Virus record (IMG/VR): IMGVR_UViG_3300040801_002725
Span: 1-20,184 of that record
Reading direction: 5' to 3' (one strand)
From: a virus
Length of the DNA: 20,184 nt
Shown here: piece after piece, positions 7,381 through 12,417 of the stretch
How the letters are laid out: each line of letters starts with the position of its first letter
Numbering within the stretch: position 1 is the first letter of the stretch
Made by a program: the position numbers and the translations under genes
Notes under the pieces: generated by a model
Told to the model about the DNA's origin: nothing
Database searches by the model: none
What the model saw: the letters and a program-made list of their open reading frames with translations, nothing else

Positions 7381-7836
7381 TTAACTTATTTCTTCTGCAT
7401 CGGTAATATCTTCGTTCTTTAACGCTTTTAATATATCATTTCTATCAGCAAGAATCACGGCGGTATTGTTCACAGTATCGCCTTGTTTCATCTCAACCTG
7501 TTTTATCGCTACATTAAGTCTATCTTTATGCTCTTTTAAAGATCTCTTTTCTTTTAAGGCTGTGAGAGCTGTATTAAGCATTTGGGCAGAGGTCTCTTGG
7601 GCTCTAGATCTAAAACGAGGATCTATAAGCTCAATCTCTCTTAATTGCTCTCGAGCCGCGTTCACTGATATCGTATACACCTCTTCGAGCTGTCTCTCAA
7701 TCTCATTATCCTTATCATCATACTTTTCATCTTCAACGAGGGTGAGATCTCGAGTCTCATCAATGATCGCGATATCTGTTGTACCTTCTTTGATATCAAA
7801 TACCCTTTCAAGAGGGTGGTTTATATTATTGCTCAT
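7381..7836 (-). CDS. gp16: Terminase small subunit (gp16-like)
   Basis: A 151-residue protein, close to T4 gp16 (164). It has the same plan: an N-terminal acidic arm with a DLTLVEDEKYDDKDNE stretch, a central helical segment (about 48-115; REQLREIELIDPRFRSRAQE and ALTALKEKRSLKEHKDRL) that would make the oligomerisation coiled coil, and a polar C-terminus with a DRNDILKAL motif. gp16 assembles into rings, recognises DNA and stimulates gp17 ATPase. The start ATG at 7836 shares one base with the gp4 stop and lacks a strong ribosome site, pointing to coupling. Its location tail-to-tail with gp17 is unlike T4, where 16 directly precedes 17. The call rests on similarity pattern and context. Confidence 0.8.
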   Translation of the reverse strand: MSNNINHPLERVFDIKEGTTDIAIIDETRDLTLVEDEKYDDKDNEIERQLEEVYTISVNAAREQLREIELIDPRFRSRAQETSAQMLNTALTALKEKRSLKEHKDRLNVAIKQVEMKQGDTVNNTAVILADRNDILKALKNEDITDAEEIS

Positions 7837-8282
7837 TATTTGAATAACTCTTTTTCTGTTAATAATCTAAAGTTAATATTATGTTTCTTACAGAACTGTG
7901 ATGCTGCCTGAAATTTAGCAGAGTTTACAGCGTATGTTATTGTCTCGTATACCTGTTGATTCTTTCTTTTACCAACTCTTCTTGGCATTGATGTTTGCGC
8001 TTTTGGTTTTATCTCTATAAGGTCTTTCTTTAAGTTCCCTCTACGATCCTTGTAGACCATAAAGAAGTCTGGATAGTATTTATGAATCCTATTATCAGTT
8101 GGCTTAACATAAGGAATAGGAAACGGTTCTATAGCCCACTTAATGATATTTGGGTTCTCATCTAAGAACTTACAAAAATGAGCTTCCCACGATGATCGAT
8201 AGAACGCCTTATTTGGGTCTTTAATGTATTTTTCTTTGTTCTTTACCTTATATAAACCCTTTCTTGTTCCCTTTCCATACAT
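7836..8282 (-). CDS. gp4: Head completion protein gp4-like (PD-(D/E)XK fold)
   Basis: A 148-residue protein closely resembling T4 gp4/50 (150). Shared blocks are YRSSWEAHFCKFLDENPNI (28-46), YYPDFFM (69-75), LIEIKPK (88-94) and the C-terminal AVNSAKFQAA...FRLLTEKEL. The Glu33, Asp72, Glu90-x-Lys92 set is the layout of a PD-(D/E)XK nuclease like the TnsA family. In T4, gp4 acts at head completion, before tail joining; a role trimming or sealing packaged DNA is inferred from the fold. It lies between the tail-tube-fold gene and gp16 with start/stop overlaps of 1 base on both sides, in a late minus operon. Confidence 0.92.
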   Translation of the reverse strand: MYGKGTRKGLYKVKNKEKYIKDPNKAFYRSSWEAHFCKFLDENPNIIKWAIEPFPIPYVKPTDNRIHKYYPDFFMVYKDRRGNLKKDLIEIKPKAQTSMPRRVGKRKNQQVYETITYAVNSAKFQAASQFCKKHNINFRLLTEKELFK

Positions 8283-9697
8283 TATGAGAAGAACCCTCTA
8301 GCGGTATTTGCCACGTCATTAGCATAGTTTCTCAAGGCTTTTGCTTGGTTAAAGGCGTTATTTATTGGTGCAGCTATCTCGGATGCCCCTCCAACAATCC
8401 CGGTTACGGCATTTCCGAGAGGCCCGGGAATCTCAAGATCGCCAAATATTCCACCGCCTTCTCCAGTGTTAAACGGGTTATTATTACCTTCAGAAAGTGT
8501 ACCTTGTGTCGCATTAGTTCTTGGATTACGCAAAGGATAAAGACCTCTATTTGTGAGTTGCTCGAGGTTATACTCGCTAGTATTTCCGCGAAAGTAATCT
8601 GTATCTACATGAACGCCGTCATACGCAAATTCTAATTGCATCTCGCCACCTTCACCGCTCTCAGCCATATCAAGATCATTAAGTTCCATATTTAAGATCT
8701 TTGGGTTATAGAACTTATACACGTTCATAAAATTACCTTGCTGATAAACGTGAAAGAGCGTTATACGTTTAAGAATATTTTTCGTCTCTCCGTCTGGCTG
8801 AGGACCTAATGAAGAACTATAAAAATTCTTCGTTTGAGAACGGTTAACATAGTCCATGCTTACTTCTTCATACATCGGGCTATCTTCAATTCGTTGGTCA
8901 AATCTCATGTTAGCGATAGGACTCATCCTACGAAGATACTCGTTGTAAAAGATCATAGAGTTATTTCTGTCGTCGTCAATGAATCTCATCGTCATAGGTT
9001 CGTAAATTGTTTTCTTAGCAACTTTTGTGCGAAAGTTATACATATTAACATCTTCGTATTCAAATTGCACGTGCGGGCGTGTAGATCCTTTAACTACAAA
9101 CGCCATTCCGTCACCAAAGGTTGTTAAGCTGTTATGTAAAGGCGTAAAATCAAATTGAACAACGAATAGAAACTTATACTTAGGTGCATATCTGAGCAAA
9201 TCCATAGCGTACGGCGACGCGTAGCATTGAAGCGAACGTCTACCGTTATCACCGGAGTTTGGCGTGTATATTCCTTTTATTAACTGTTCAAGATTTTGAA
9301 CATCTTGAAAGACGCTTGGGATATCGTCAAACCCAAAATCACCGTTTCTTACCTTATCGGCGATCTGTCGTGCTTGACCTATACCTCTGTTCACAACTCC
9401 AGGATTAAAGTCCTTTGCGAACTCTGCCGCCATTCTACCAACGCCAACGGTGTCTAACACCTCGTTAGTAGCGGTTTCAATATTGTTCCATACCGTTCCA
9501 AGAACGCTTCCTTGTCTAGCGGAATTCGATATACCGCTCAAAGTTCTTAACCCACGACCAATATCACCGAGACCTTCAAGGTTTCCAATCTTCTCAAGAG
9601 CATCAAAGAAGCCTTTCTTCTGCTCCGCGTTCCTTATAGAATCGCCTATGCTTCTTGCGCAGTTTGGTGTTAAGAATGTCCGTGGATCAAGGGCCAT
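8282..9697 (-). CDS. Baseplate tail-tube-fold protein (gp48/gp54-like)
   Basis: The 471-residue protein contains a central tail-tube-like domain (about 165-355): YKFLFVVQFDF, FVVKGSTRPHVQFEYEDVNMY, TMRFIDDDRNNSMIFYNEYLRR and a closing KFYNPKILNMELNDLDM...MQLEFAYDGV. This is the strand order of gp19-type tube proteins and of the baseplate tube proteins gp48 and gp54, which start and cap the tail tube. The N-terminal 160 residues are helical and polar; the C-terminus is Asn/Gly-rich, ending in a helix (NNAFNQAKALRNYANDVAN). I cannot decide between gp48 and gp54. A late promoter lies 29 bases upstream of the start, and it leads the operon with gp4 and gp16. GGAG is about 11 nt before the ATG. 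Confidence 0.6.
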   Translation of the reverse strand: MALDPRTFLTPNCARSIGDSIRNAEQKKGFFDALEKIGNLEGLGDIGRGLRTLSGISNSARQGSVLGTVWNNIETATNEVLDTVGVGRMAAEFAKDFNPGVVNRGIGQARQIADKVRNGDFGFDDIPSVFQDVQNLEQLIKGIYTPNSGDNGRRSLQCYASPYAMDLLRYAPKYKFLFVVQFDFTPLHNSLTTFGDGMAFVVKGSTRPHVQFEYEDVNMYNFRTKVAKKTIYEPMTMRFIDDDRNNSMIFYNEYLRRMSPIANMRFDQRIEDSPMYEEVSMDYVNRSQTKNFYSSSLGPQPDGETKNILKRITLFHVYQQGNFMNVYKFYNPKILNMELNDLDMAESGEGGEMQLEFAYDGVHVDTDYFRGNTSEYNLEQLTNRGLYPLRNPRTNATQGTLSEGNNNPFNTGEGGGIFGDLEIPGPLGNAVTGIVGGASEIAAPINNAFNQAKALRNYANDVANTARGFFS

Positions 9698-9725
9698 AAT
9701 GTAAAAAACTCCTTTAATTTTATAT

Positions 9726-9733
9726 TATTTATA
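9726..9733 (-). promoter_or_regulatory. Late promoter for tube protein-gp4-gp16 operon
   Basis: The minus strand reads TATAAATA exactly at 9733-9726. The expected start point near 9720-9717 leaves a leader of roughly 20 bases holding the GGAG before the ATG at 9697. Confidence 0.75.
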
Positions 9734-9748
9734 ATAGATATATGATAT

Positions 9749-9756
9749 AATAAATA
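9749..9756 (+). promoter_or_regulatory. Candidate late promoter for 42-aa gene
   Basis: AATAAATA (9749-9756) is 7 of 8 to the late consensus and sits within TATAATAAATA, which also includes a sigma-70-like TATAAT at 9746-9751 without a good -35. The same ATAATAAATA string occurs before the 123 aa gene at 17808-17817. Confidence 0.5.
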
Positions 9757-9760
9757 CTCC

Positions 9761-9790
9761 GTCATCCAAAAGATGACATGTTATTCATGT
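9761..9790 (+). promoter_or_regulatory. Two small leader hairpins of 42-aa gene
   Basis: GTCATC-CAAAA-GATGAC (9761-9777) forms a 6-bp stem, and ACATG-TTATT-CATGT (9776-9790) forms a 5-bp stem. They lie at the 5' end of the expected plus transcript, one base overlapping the other stem, and may protect the mRNA or be alternatives. Confidence 0.4.
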
Positions 9791-9818
9791 TTTCAAATAG
9801 TTAAACAGGAGATTTGAA

Positions 9819-9947
9819 ATGTTGAATCATGATATAGTTACTCTAGGTGTTGACGTTGGAACAGTGATCACACTGAACATAGCAAAAATGGGCCCAGGTT
9901 GGTTCTCAATTTTACAATTCTTTACACAGATAAGCTACCTGGCATAA
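9819..9947 (+). CDS. Small hydrophobic protein, 42 aa
   Basis: ATG at 9819 is preceded by AGGAG (9807-9811) with a 7-nt spacer, and a late-type promoter lies about 60 bases upstream. The product starts MLNHDIVTLGVDVG, continues with hydrophobic segments (VITLNIAKMGPGWFSILQFF) and ends SYLA. Hydrophobicity is spread through most of the chain, so a membrane-associated peptide is possible; there is no clear signal peptide or long charged domain. The stop codon TAA touches the A-run that is the U-tract of the minus-strand terminator, so this gene and the candidate ncRNA converge. Being close to the spanin genes it could belong to lysis control, but that is only a guess. No family recognised. Confidence 0.5.
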   Translation: MLNHDIVTLGVDVGTVITLNIAKMGPGWFSILQFFTQISYLA

Positions 9948-9978
9948 AAAATGGGGAGACTTTGAAAGTCTCCCCATT
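9946..9978 (-). terminator. Strong rho-independent terminator on minus strand
   Basis: TGGGGAGACTTT (9952-9963) pairs with AAAGTCTCCCCA (9965-9976), realistically with a loop of about 5-7 nt. Read on minus, the hairpin is followed by UUUUUU (9951-9946). On plus there is no U-run after it, so the terminator faces transcripts arriving from around 10200 on the minus strand, where no ordinary gene lies. Confidence 0.85.
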
Positions 9979-10216
9979 AAATTACGTCCTGTAACCATTT
10001 TATCATCATCGACCGGTATCTACCAGTCCTTTTATGACTTCACAAAGATAAATATCCTTTTAACCTTTCATCGCAACAACAAATAAGAGTTTCTTTGCTC
10101 CTTGCAAACGTATCCATAAACGCTCTGGATTCCTTTGAGCTTTCTTCACAGTCCAATTGCTATGGGTTCCAATGATGTCGTCCTAAAACATCAAGAGAAC
10201 ATCTTTTTTGTTGTTA
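9946..10216 (-). ncRNA. Candidate structured late non-coding RNA, ~270 nt
   Basis: An exact late promoter (10230-10223) and a strong terminator (9978-9946), both on minus, bound about 270 nt without a credible gene. The 5' end pairs with an internal segment: bases 10218-10202 against 10072-10088 give 16 of 17 pairs with 2 G-U and 1 mismatch. Inside are TTTGC-AAGGA-GCAAA (10108-10094) and a 6-bp TGATGT/ACATCA stem. Downstream, GACTGGT-AGAT-ACCGGTC (10028-10011) makes 7 pairs including a G-U that would be a mismatch on plus, supporting the minus orientation. The first three AUGs near the 5' end meet stops within four codons. A loop showing AAGGA could touch anti-Shine-Dalgarno rRNA. Function is unknown; a decayed gene is the main alternative. 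Confidence 0.5.
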
Positions 10217-10218
10217 CA
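10072..10218. repeat. Imperfect inverted repeat spanning the ncRNA core
   Basis: Arms 10072-10091 (CGCAACAACAAATAAGAGTT) and 10198-10218 are reverse complements except for one extra base, one internal mismatch and two end transitions that become G-U pairs in the minus RNA. The spacer of 106 nt contains smaller stems. Confidence 0.65.
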
Positions 10219-10222
10219 TCTT

Positions 10223-10230
10223 TATTTATA
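10223..10230 (-). promoter_or_regulatory. Late promoter without a downstream ordinary gene
   Basis: The minus strand reads TATAAATA at 10230-10223, an exact late consensus. The first minus-strand gene downstream is the tube protein more than 500 bases away behind a strong terminator, so this promoter appears dedicated to the short structured transcript. Confidence 0.65.
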
Positions 10231-10256
10231 TCCGCGAAATTTTTTACCCCCAGCTA

Positions 10257-10284
10257 TTTACGTTTCCTCTAGTTTGTTTATAAT
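10257..10284 (+). promoter_or_regulatory. Candidate sigma-70 promoter for 90 aa gene
   Basis: TTTACG (10257-10262) and a perfect TATAAT (10279-10284) are separated by 16 nt, giving a start near 10291. It suggests early expression of the 90 aa gene by host polymerase. Confidence 0.5.
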
Positions 10285-10306
10285 AGATCTTGTAAGTTAA
10301 ACAAAC
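10272..10306. repeat. Perfect 9-bp inverted repeat over early promoter
   Basis: GTTTGTTTA (10272-10280) and TAAACAAAC (10298-10306) are exact reverse complements with a 17-nt spacer; they flank the -10 box and start point. It could be an operator or a 5' UTR stem. Confidence 0.5.
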
Positions 10307-10324
10307 ATATCAAAAGGATATATA

Positions 10325-10597
10325 ATGTCTTCATCTTCATATTATGGTACTGCCAGTCTTCAAGAAGTTGCTGAATTTATTGGTTGGTATCTAGAAAAAA
10401 ACGTTATTGAAACATACTCAGAACTTGATAAACTGGTTGAAGAGGAGTTTGGGTATAACGACTGCGATAGGTTTATCACCGATGGTTTAAACCGCCCACG
10501 CCATAAACAACGTATCTACGATGTATACAAACCCTTGCGTAAAGTATACGGTAGACGTATCAATCGTTTTAACGGTGGTTACATTTTAAATCCATAG
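10325..10597 (+). CDS. Unknown protein, 90 aa, probably early
   Basis: ATG 10325 follows an AAGGA ribosome site. The protein begins with a Ser/Tyr-rich head (MSSSSYYGTASLQEVAEFI), has an acidic helical centre (ETYSELDKLVEEEFGYNDCDRF) and a basic Tyr/Arg-rich C-terminal half (RPRHKQRIYDVYKPLRKVYGRRINRF). The charge split and lack of membrane segments suggest a small soluble, possibly nucleic-acid-binding protein. I do not recognise it. It is the first gene of the plus cluster that leads into the spanins, has a sigma-70-like promoter with an overlapping inverted repeat, and is followed 17 bases after its stop by a strong terminator. Confidence 0.75.
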   Translation: MSSSSYYGTASLQEVAEFIGWYLEKNVIETYSELDKLVEEEFGYNDCDRFITDGLNRPRHKQRIYDVYKPLRKVYGRRINRFNGGYILNP

Positions 10598-10614
10598 AAT
10601 TAATTACTTTTTAC

Positions 10615-10659
10615 ACCTCCCAATAAGTATTATTATACATATTTACTGGGAGGTTTTTT
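10615..10659 (+). terminator. Terminator hairpin that contains the spanin ribosome site
   Basis: ACCTCCCAATAAGTAT (10615-10630) pairs with ATATTTACTGGGAGGT (10639-10654) at 15 of 16 positions (one A-C mismatch, one G-U) around an 8-nt loop, then TTTTTT (10654-10659). This is a textbook terminator for the 90 aa gene. Its 3' arm includes GGGAGG (10648-10653), which is the ribosome site of the gene starting at 10661, so transcripts reading through would have that site buried. Confidence 0.9.
10634..10641 (+). promoter_or_regulatory. Candidate late promoter inside terminator loop
   Basis: TATACATA (10634-10641) is 7 of 8 to the late consensus and lies in the loop and 3' arm of the terminator. 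A start about 6-8 nt downstream would omit the 5' arm and free the GGGAGG ribosome site of the spanin gene. Confidence 0.45.
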
Positions 10660-10660
10660 C

Positions 10661-11137
10661 ATGCCTGCTTTCTTATTACCGCTTTTGGGCCTTAAGGACA
10701 TATTTGTTAAACTATTGGGATTCTTTCTCGACAACTGGAAAGAGATCACAATATTCGTACTACTATCAATCGTTATATACCAAAATTTTTATCCAAAACC
10801 TCCAACAGTTTTGGGGTTAACTGTTATTCCGTTGACGACTATTCCGCACCTTGAAGAGCAGCTTCGTCAGGCCCAAGAACAGTTCGAGGTTTGTGCCGAG
10901 GGTAATAGGATACTCTCAGAAACCATAGACGCTAGGAACGAGGAGATACAACGTTGGAAGGATGAGACCGACGCGCTCCAGGAAGAGTTTGACAAGGTTG
11001 AAGAGAGATTGCGGAATAGAAGAACACAAACAAATCAAAGAGTTGAAAGGATAATAAGAGAGGATACGCGACCTAAAGATTCTGACGCCGCTATAGAGTT
11101 TTTAAGAGGTGCAAAAGAACGTTTAAAATGGGATTAA
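10661..11137 (+). CDS. Inner-membrane spanin (Rz-like)
   Basis: The 158-residue protein has a hydrophobic N-terminal region ending in one clear membrane helix (EITIFVLLSIVIYQNFY, about 28-44), then a long polar coiled coil (about 65-135; HLEEQLRQAQEQFEV, NEEIQRWKDETDALQEEF) and a basic C-terminus. This is the i-spanin plan: anchored in the inner membrane and spanning the periplasm to bind an outer-membrane lipoprotein. That lipoprotein is encoded just downstream. Spanin pairs fuse inner and outer membranes in the last step of lysis, which implies a Gram-negative host. Its ribosome site GGGAGG, 7 nt from the ATG, sits in the 3' arm of the preceding terminator hairpin. No endolysin or certain holin is seen in this window. 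Confidence 0.75.
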   Translation: MPAFLLPLLGLKDIFVKLLGFFLDNWKEITIFVLLSIVIYQNFYPKPPTVLGLTVIPLTTIPHLEEQLRQAQEQFEVCAEGNRILSETIDARNEEIQRWKDETDALQEEFDKVEERLRNRRTQTNQRVERIIREDTRPKDSDAAIEFLRGAKERLKWD

Positions 11138-11175
11138 ATTATGATAAAATAGTATCTTTAACACAGAGAAGTCAA

Positions 11176-11556
11176 ATGAAAAATGTTATAAATAGCTCTA
11201 TACTTCTTCCTATGGTTTTGATAGCTACAGGTTGTGGAACTACTACGACGTTAAACACTGAGGTGCAAGAGGTTCTCGTACCGGTGCTCTATTGTCCTAA
11301 TCCTACAATTCCTGATAGACCTGCGCTCGCTATAGAAGATATAAATAATAATACTAGTGCTGGTGAGATAGCTCAGAGATACGAGGCTACCATCGTGCAG
11401 CTTCAAGGCTATGCTGGGGAACTTGAAGAGTCATTAGAACAGTACAAGGATATAAACGAACGTTTTGGCGATATTGAGGAGCGTATAGATATTACGTTTC
11501 AGGATGAAAGGGATGAAGATACAGGAAATACTACAAGAAGTGTCGGAGACCGGTAA
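11176..11556 (+). CDS. Outer-membrane spanin lipoprotein (Rz1-like)
   Basis: Starting at ATG 11176, the product opens with a lipoprotein signal, MKNVINSSILLPMVLIATGC, with lipobox IATG|C and Cys20 as the acylation site. An upstream in-frame ATG at 11128 would add 16 polar residues before the signal and overlap the i-spanin stop; the shorter start is preferred because it makes a normal signal peptide. The mature part (about 107 residues) holds a Thr-rich linker, a Pro-containing segment (VLYCPNPTIPDRPAL) and a helical, acidic half (YEATIVQLQGYAGELEESLEQ). With the i-spanin upstream this is the o-spanin. It is longer than lambda Rz1, so the C-terminal helix may extend the periplasmic bridge. 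Confidence 0.75.
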   Translation: MKNVINSSILLPMVLIATGCGTTTTLNTEVQEVLVPVLYCPNPTIPDRPALAIEDINNNTSAGEIAQRYEATIVQLQGYAGELEESLEQYKDINERFGDIEERIDITFQDERDEDTGNTTRSVGDR

Positions 11557-11899
11557 GGAAGAAGCTATTAATCCCGTTGCAAGTCTTATTGAAGGGCTCG
11601 CAACGATGAACATTGCTTCTCGAGGTGGAATAGTAAAGAGAGGGTTATCTGGTGCAAAGAAATTTGCGTTGGCGAATCCTCTCTTTGTTGCGGGTGCTGC
11701 CGCTCTCGCGATTGATAGATATAACAAGCACAAGCTAAACAAGAGAAAGTCCGTCAATCTTTATTCCAGTAATCCAGACGAACATAAGATAATGAAAAAT
11801 GTTGTTGACGCTCTCGTTCAGACCGGTAAATTTCGTTTAGAGAAATCTGAGTATGCTGGGAAGGACAAGCATTGGCTTCTGAAGAAGGTAAGAACATGA
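11513..11899 (+). CDS. Unknown T4-like virus protein, 128 aa
   Basis: ATG 11513 is preferred over ATG 11504 because AGGA (11501-11504) lies 8 nt upstream of it; the gene overlaps the end of the o-spanin. The N-terminal part (KIQEILQEVSETGKEEAINPVASLIEGL) is helical. A Gly/Ala-rich hydrophobic segment follows (FALANPLFVAGAAALAIDRY, about 51-70) and might be a membrane helix. The C-terminal ~60 residues (KSVNLYSSNPDEHKIMKNVV...KHWLLKK) resemble a small domain I recall in unknown T4-like phage proteins (xxLFAxxxxEKKMMxxxVDxLxxxG..). Function is unknown. Position after spanins may mean late expression. Ends in an ATGA overlap with the next gene. Confidence 0.7.
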   Translation: MKIQEILQEVSETGKEEAINPVASLIEGLATMNIASRGGIVKRGLSGAKKFALANPLFVAGAAALAIDRYNKHKLNKRKSVNLYSSNPDEHKIMKNVVDALVQTGKFRLEKSEYAGKDKHWLLKKVRT

Positions 11900-12417
11900 G
11901 TTTTCTAAATAATCTTTTTGAAGATAAGAATAAAGAAGAGGGGTTTCCTGAAGAAACTATAAAGGAGATCACTAAGCTCATTAAAGAAGGCGCTAAGAAT
12001 AGAAAGAGAGATTGGGCTAACGCTCTTGAACTCATTCACGCCGCCTTTAAACACCTGAACGTTCCAAGACCTAACCCTAACGATGATTATCGTTGGAAGC
12101 AATATGAAGAGCTCATTCAAGTCGCGGTAAAAGAACTTAGAAAATCTCGCTATGTTAAGGGCGACTGGAGAATGTCCTCTACTGTATTTAAAGAGGGTAT
12201 TCAACTCTTTATGGAAAAGGGTGGAAAACACCAGGTTCTAGAGATTGAAGGGACTAAAGATATTAACCGTTTTTTAGATACTATCGCAGAAGCCTTAGAA
12301 GAAGACGGTTATACTATGAATTTAAAAGAGGGTTCCAATGACGGAACCCTCGTAGAATTTGAGCGTTTTGGTATAAAGAACAATCTCAAGGTTTGGTTAC
12401 CTACATCGTATGTTTAA
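11896..12417 (+). CDS. Unknown protein, 173 aa
   Basis: The start is ATG 11896, overlapping the previous stop as ATGA, with AAGG upstream; an earlier in-frame ATG at 11872 would lie well inside the previous gene and is less likely. The protein is helical and charged, with Trp/Arg-rich surfaces (KNRKRDWANALELIHAAFKH, DDYRWKQYEEL, SRYVKGDWRMSSTVF) and a C-terminal beta-like segment (GTLVEFERFGIKNNLKVWLP). No membrane segment or catalytic motif is evident. It ends the plus operon and overlaps the 3' end of the primase gene by 21 bases tail-to-tail. A perfect hairpin inside it (12328-12351) looks like the terminator of the opposing primase transcript. I do not recognise the family. Confidence 0.7.
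   Translation: MSFLNNLFEDKNKEEGFPEETIKEITKLIKEGAKNRKRDWANALELIHAAFKHLNVPRPNPNDDYRWKQYEELIQVAVKELRKSRYVKGDWRMSSTVFKEGIQLFMEKGGKHQVLEIEGTKDINRFLDTIAEALEEDGYTMNLKEGSNDGTLVEFERFGIKNNLKVWLPTSYV
12324..12351 (-). terminator. Terminator for primase operon inside opposing gene
   Basis: GAGGGTTCC (12328-12336) and GGAACCCTC (12343-12351) form a perfect 9-bp stem with a 6-nt loop. On minus it is followed by UUUU (12327-12324), about 46 bases beyond the primase stop. It lies within the coding sequence of the convergent plus gene. Confidence 0.6.

Noticed and set aside
7466-7843. Plus-strand frame of 125 codons
   Set aside because: Antisense to gp16; Ser/Leu-rich shadow of Glu/Arg-rich coding sequence.
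9960-10320. A tRNA gene in the gene-poor region
   Set aside because: No cloverleaf with T-arm and acceptor stem could be drawn on either strand.
11128-11178. Longer start for the outer-membrane spanin at ATG 11128
   Set aside because: It would put 16 polar residues before the signal peptide; ATG 11176 gives a normal lipoprotein signal.
11434-11757. Minus-strand frame of 107 codons with hydrophobic stretches
   Set aside because: Antisense to two plus genes that have ribosome sites and overlapping starts; no promoter.
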